This document shows positions 42,456-45,855 of a DNA stretch of 45,855 nt, piece after piece. The first letter of the stretch is position 1, and each line of letters starts with the position of its first letter. The notes below the pieces were generated by a model that was given only the letters and a program-made list of their open reading frames with translations, was not told where the DNA came from and did not search any database. This DNA comes from CAXMRP01 sp964196155 (GTDB lineage Bacteria > Pseudomonadota > Alphaproteobacteria > Rhizobiales > Afifellaceae), in NCBI GenBank assembly GCA_964196155.1, contig CAXMRP010000065.1, positions 1 to 45,855 of the forward strand, written 5' to 3'. A program made the position numbers and the translations under genes.

Positions 42456-43460
42456 TCAACGCTGAAGCGCTGGCGTAATTTTCGCACTAGCCGCCATCGA
42501 CCCGTCGAAATCGCTGTCACCTATATCGTTGTCCCATACCAAGGCGATCCGGTCGGTAAACCAGCCGGCATCGCGCGAAAACAGCGCCTCGCCATGGACA
42601 AGCGCCTGATTAAACAGATCAATCCGAATTGCGCCGATGCGTGCCCGAAACGCCAGAAAATTATCCGTATCCACACCCAGCGACGGATCGCTGGCAAGCA
42701 ACAGCTCAAGAACCGCCAAATCGTTGGCGTCTCCCAGAATATCGGCAAGTTGCTTGCAGGCTTTCGCCCGCATTTTCAACGGTGACGGCCACACATCCCG
42801 TATCAATCGCAAATGCATCCAGTGATACTTTGCCCGCTTGCGCCAGTCGTGAAATACGGCAATGTCTGGTCCCTCTGCTGCCCGCTGGTAACCTGCGGCC
42901 GCTTGGCCGTAAACCCGCCCGATTGCCGCGATCGCCTGGTCCCGGTGGAACGTTGAAATGGGTAGCGCGGCAAGCTGCAGTTTGCCGGCAGCCAGTTCCG
43001 CCAGTACCCGGTCCACCGCTTCGGGAATGCCGGCATGGATCAATTCCAGCCGGTCCCGCCGTGCCGCCAGCTTGATCCGCAATTCAGAAAGGATCGGGTC
43101 ATCGGGCACGCGTCCCGCTGTCACGATGTGCGGCACTTCGTTATTTGCGTACAGTTCGCATGGGCGTTGTGCCACCACCGAAATGGCTTCAACGGCGGCA
43201 TTGGCATCCCGTCGGATCGACAGCAATCGGGCGCAATCGCGCCAGCGCCAGTTTTCTTTCCGGAAATTTTCCTCACCCAGCGCCGGGCGCACCAGACGCA
43301 GCAATCCGCGCAGCTTTTTCATACGCCGTCGAGCAAGGAAAATTTCATCCGGCGTCACCGGATTGTCGGCCAGCGCGTCTTGCGCTTTGCCAATCTGTTC
43401 AACGGCAATACGTTGAACTTCTTCGTCAAGTGGTAGCGACGGGTCAATCCAGTAGGCCAT
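42456..43460 (-). CDS. CHAD-domain protein
   Basis: A 334-residue all-helical protein with the CHAD domain (conserved histidine alpha-helical domain). Visible marks are IFLARRRMKKLRGLLRLVRPAL-type helix (shortened: RRRMKKLRGLLRLVRP), LLSIRRDANAAVEA, and FHDWRKRAKYHWMHLRLI with HDWRK as the second conserved half, then LADILGDANDLAVL. CHAD domains bind inorganic polyphosphate through His and basic residues. Many CHAD proteins carry an N-terminal CYTH domain or lie next to polyphosphate kinase; neither is seen here. The start is the ATG at 43460, with a GTG at 43463 as the alternative. Confidence 0.88.
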   Translation of the reverse strand: MAYWIDPSLPLDEEVQRIAVEQIGKAQDALADNPVTPDEIFLARRRMKKLRGLLRLVRPALGEENFRKENWRWRDCARLLSIRRDANAAVEAISVVAQRPCELYANNEVPHIVTAGRVPDDPILSELRIKLAARRDRLELIHAGIPEAVDRVLAELAAGKLQLAALPISTFHRDQAIAAIGRVYGQAAAGYQRAAEGPDIAVFHDWRKRAKYHWMHLRLIRDVWPSPLKMRAKACKQLADILGDANDLAVLELLLASDPSLGVDTDNFLAFRARIGAIRIDLFNQALVHGEALFSRDAGWFTDRIALVWDNDIGDSDFDGSMAASAKITPALQR

Positions 43461-43570
43461 CACCCGCTATTAGCGCCATATTTGGTATGCCGACAAGACA
43501 AACGGGCAAGGCTTACCGGCCAGGATGGCTGGGCGGTGCGGGGCTCACAGTTGGAAAGGCGACATCGCCC

Positions 43571-45496
43571 CTACTGCTCGCAGAGCGCCGTTAATTCCAG
43601 CCAGATTTCCTCTGCCTGCGCCAGCTTGCCAGCCCGGAGGGCCCGCAACTGCGCCAACCGGGTCGCCTCGGCCGGGTTTGATTGATAAATGCCGCTATCA
43701 GAAAGCCTTGTGTCAATGGAATGAATCTTTTTCTGAAGGTCGGCCATCAACACCTCGCATTCCTTGATGTTTTTGCGGATAGGGGCGAGTTTTACCCGCT
43801 GCTCCGCCGCCAGCCGGCGCGATTCTTTGTGTGAAAGCGCATGCTCGCCCATAGCGCCAGAACCAGCCGCAACGGAACCACTGGCCGGGCCGCGCAGCAC
43901 CAGCTTGCGATAATCATCCAGATCACCCTCAAACGGCGCAATCGTGCCGTCGGCCACCAGCCACAACCGGTCGACACAGGCTTCCAGAAGGTGACGGTCA
44001 TGGGACACCAGAATGACCGCGCCGGAATAGTCGTTGAGCGCATGAACCAGCGCCTCGCGGCTGTCGACGTCCAGATGGTTGGTCGGCTCATCGAGAATGA
44101 GAAGATGTGGTTGATCGAACGCGGCAAGCCCCATCAACAGCCGGGCTTTTTCGCCGCCGGAAAGGTTCTCCGCCGGCGTGTCCATTTTCTCCGTCGAAAG
44201 CCCCATCTGGGATACCCGCGCGCGAACCTGGGCATCGCCCGTGCGCGCCCGCTCTGCCGGCGACCAGTCTGCTCGTGCCCGGTCGGAATGCGCCAGCCGC
44301 GCCCGCACATGCTCGACCGCGCTTTGCTCCGGTATCAGCATGTCGAGCTGATGCTGGGCGAAATAGCCGATCGACAACTTGTTGGCCGCGACCAGCGTGC
44401 CGTCTTCGGGCTGCAGCTGGCCGGCCAGAAGCTTGGCAAAGGTTGATTTGCCATTGCCGTTTACGCCAAGCAGACCAACGCGCTCGTCATCGTCAATGCG
44501 GATATCGAGCGCCGCAAGCACCGGCTTTCCCGGCACATAACCAACCGAGACATTCTCCATGCGGATAATCGGCGGCGTCGCCGATTTTTCCGGATCGGGA
44601 AAGCGGATAGGCAGGATCCGGTCGCTCGCCATCGCCGCAATCGGCTGCAATTTGGACAGCGCCTTCAGCCGGGACTGCGCCTGCCGCGCCTTCGACGCCG
44701 TGTAGCGGAAGCGGGCGACAAAGGCCTCCATATGCTTGCGCTGGGCGTCCTGGCGCACCTTCATCTTGCCCTGCAACTCCTGCTGTTCCCGGCGTTGACG
44801 CTCAAACTGGTCATAGCCGCCGCGCCAGGCTTTCAGCTTGCCCTCGCTCAGATGCACGATGGTATCGACAGACTTGTTGAGCAGGTCGCGGTCGTGGCTG
44901 ATAATGATCACCGTGTGCCGGTACCGGCCGACATAGCGCTCCAGCCACAAGGCGCCTTCAAGATCGAGATAGTTGGTCGGTTCATCCAGCAGCAATAGAT
45001 CGGGCTCGGAAAACAACAGGGACGCCAGCGCCACCCGCATCCGCCAGCCACCGGAAAAATCCGAACAGGGCAGCACCTGCGCCGCCGCGTCAAACCCCAG
45101 GCCATGCAGGATACGCGCCGCCCGCGCCTCCGCATCATGGGCGCCGATATCGGCAAGCCGGGTGTGAATTTCGGCGATACGGTGCGGATCACTCGCCGCA
45201 TCCGCCTCGGCAGTCAGCGCCGCCAGTTCGGTATCGGCGGCAATTACCGTATCCAGAAGTGTTTGCGGCCCGCCTGGTGCTTCCTGTTCCAGACGGCCGA
45301 TGCGGGCGCCGTTGGGAATGGAAATGCTGCCAGCCTCCAAGCCGATATCGCCGGTGATCGCCCGAAACAAAGTCGTCTTGCCGGTGCCGTTGCGCCCGAC
45401 AAAGCCGACTTTCGCACCGTCCGGGATCGAAACGCTGGCATCGTCCAGCAACAGCCGACCGGCAATCCGAAGTGTTATGGAATTGATCTGGAGCAT
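43571..45496 (-). CDS. ABC-F family ATPase, YheS-like
   Basis: Soluble protein with two fused ABC domains and no membrane segments, of the ABC-F group whose characterised members act on the ribosome E site. Domain 1 has Walker A GRNGTGKT (34-41), signature FSGGW (147-151) and Walker B with DEPTNYLD (171-178). The inter-domain linker (about 225-290, basic, coiled-coil) is the PtIM segment. Domain 2 has GVNGNGKS (344-351), LSGGEKARLL and DEPTNHLD. A C-terminal coiled-coil tail of about 90 residues follows. The 641-residue length and tail suit YheS or Uup-like types; antibiotic resistance is not implied. The 101 bases upstream to the rpsI terminator hold no clear promoter. Confidence 0.9.
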   Translation of the reverse strand: MLQINSITLRIAGRLLLDDASVSIPDGAKVGFVGRNGTGKTTLFRAITGDIGLEAGSISIPNGARIGRLEQEAPGGPQTLLDTVIAADTELAALTAEADAASDPHRIAEIHTRLADIGAHDAEARAARILHGLGFDAAAQVLPCSDFSGGWRMRVALASLLFSEPDLLLLDEPTNYLDLEGALWLERYVGRYRHTVIIISHDRDLLNKSVDTIVHLSEGKLKAWRGGYDQFERQRREQQELQGKMKVRQDAQRKHMEAFVARFRYTASKARQAQSRLKALSKLQPIAAMASDRILPIRFPDPEKSATPPIIRMENVSVGYVPGKPVLAALDIRIDDDERVGLLGVNGNGKSTFAKLLAGQLQPEDGTLVAANKLSIGYFAQHQLDMLIPEQSAVEHVRARLAHSDRARADWSPAERARTGDAQVRARVSQMGLSTEKMDTPAENLSGGEKARLLMGLAAFDQPHLLILDEPTNHLDVDSREALVHALNDYSGAVILVSHDRHLLEACVDRLWLVADGTIAPFEGDLDDYRKLVLRGPASGSVAAGSGAMGEHALSHKESRRLAAEQRVKLAPIRKNIKECEVLMADLQKKIHSIDTRLSDSGIYQSNPAEATRLAQLRALRAGKLAQAEEIWLELTALCEQ

Positions 45497-45597
45497 CGAG
45501 GAACCAGTGACAGTTTTGACGGGGCTTAGCCGAAGGGCAGGGCGGGCGGCAAGTTGGATCGATCAGGCGGCCGGCCGCAAGATTGGATAGGGGCGAC

Positions 45598-45624
45598 AAA
45601 AAAGGCGGGCCGCGCCCGCCTTTT
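45598..45624 (-). terminator. Intrinsic terminator after rpsI
   Basis: GGCGGGC (45604-45610) and GCCCGCC (45614-45620) form a seven-pair GC stem with a three-base loop. On the minus strand it is followed by six Ts, ending transcription 27 bases after the rpsI stop; four Ts on the plus side make it weakly bidirectional. Confidence 0.9.
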
Positions 45625-45650
45625 CCATATTCACATTGGCAAACCAACAA

Positions 45651-45855
45651 TCAACGTTTGGAGAACTGGAAGCTCTTGCGCGCTTTCGGCTTGCCGTATT
45701 TCTTGCGTTCAACCACGCGCGAGTCGCGGGTCAGGAAGCCACCCTTTTTCAGGACCGGCCGCAATTCCGGCTCATAATAAGTCAGCGTCTTGGAAATGCC
45801 GTGCCGCAGGGCACCGGCCTGGCCCGACAATCCGCCACCCGAAACAGTCGCGGTG
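45651..45855 (-). CDS. rpsI: Ribosomal protein uS9, C-terminal part
   Basis: Small-subunit protein whose C-terminal tail reaches the P-site tRNA. Only the last 67 residues are in the window: VSGGGLSGQAGALRHGIS, LRPVLKKGGFLTRDSR, VVERKKYGKPKARKSFQFSKR, all matching uS9 to the terminal Lys-Arg. The 5' part, and presumably rplM before it, lie beyond the right edge. The stop TGA (complement of 45651-45653) is followed by the strong terminator. Confidence 0.96.
   Translation of the reverse strand, partial: TATVSGGGLSGQAGALRHGISKTLTYYEPELRPVLKKGGFLTRDSRVVERKKYGKPKARKSFQFSKR

Noticed and set aside
1..45855. Search for a defence, mobile or otherwise new multigene system
   Set aside because: All sizeable genes fit known housekeeping families in an order familiar from Rhizobiales; no integrase, transposase, toxin-antitoxin, restriction or CRISPR feature was seen.

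Overview
The window is a GC-rich, densely coded stretch of an alphaproteobacterial chromosome, most likely from Hyphomicrobiales (Rhizobiales) or a close relative. This rests on gene content and on gene order recalled from that group: lepB-rnc-era-recO; TPR protein-bamB-der; SDR-purF-cvpA-radA-alr-dnaB-rplI-rpsR-rpsF; fabD-fabG-acpP-fabF-mltG-yicC-gmk; and rsmA-pdxA-surA-lptD-lptG-lptF facing pepA-holC. No database search was possible. I saw no integrase, transposase, tRNA, rRNA, CRISPR array or prophage gene, and base composition looks even throughout.

Layout. 1-3600 (+): signal peptidase I (5' end outside), RNase III, Era, a MAPEG membrane protein and RecO. 3639-8728 (+): the three GatCAB amidotransferase subunits, separated by a secreted protein with a hexapeptide repeat, a small conserved protein and a small secreted Cys-containing protein. 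8730-10943 (+): guaA and a LysE-type exporter. 10994-11906 (-): a PilZ protein and a short DksA/TraR zinc-finger protein. 12047-16464 (+): NnrU-like membrane protein, YfgM-like TPR protein, BamB and Der. 16477-25369 (-): SDR oxidoreductase, PurF, CvpA, RadA, alanine racemase, DnaB, bL9, bS18 and bS6. 25801-32564 (+): fatty-acid synthesis genes, MltG, YicC and guanylate kinase. 32528-40195 (-): RsmA, PdxA, SurA, LptD, LptG and LptF. 40414-42437 (+): leucyl aminopeptidase and HolC. 42456-45855 (-): CHAD protein, ABC-F ATPase and the 3' end of rpsI.

Functionally this is a housekeeping region: envelope construction (LepB, BamB, SurA, LptD/F/G, MltG, Alr, fatty-acid synthesis), translation (bS6, bS18, bL9, uS9, Era, Der, RsmA, GatCAB, ABC-F), nucleotide synthesis (PurF, GuaA, Gmk) and replication or repair (DnaB, HolC, RadA, RecO). 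I found no convincing new multigene system. The most interesting signals are regulatory or structural: a long-range stem that buries the rpsF ribosome-binding site; an lptD start whose natural signal peptide is split over two frames behind a perfect AGGAGG; a five-copy hexapeptide minisatellite in a secreted protein of the gat cluster; three iterated AGGA boxes before gatA; and a very acidic tail on bL9 with no gene between rpsR and rplI.
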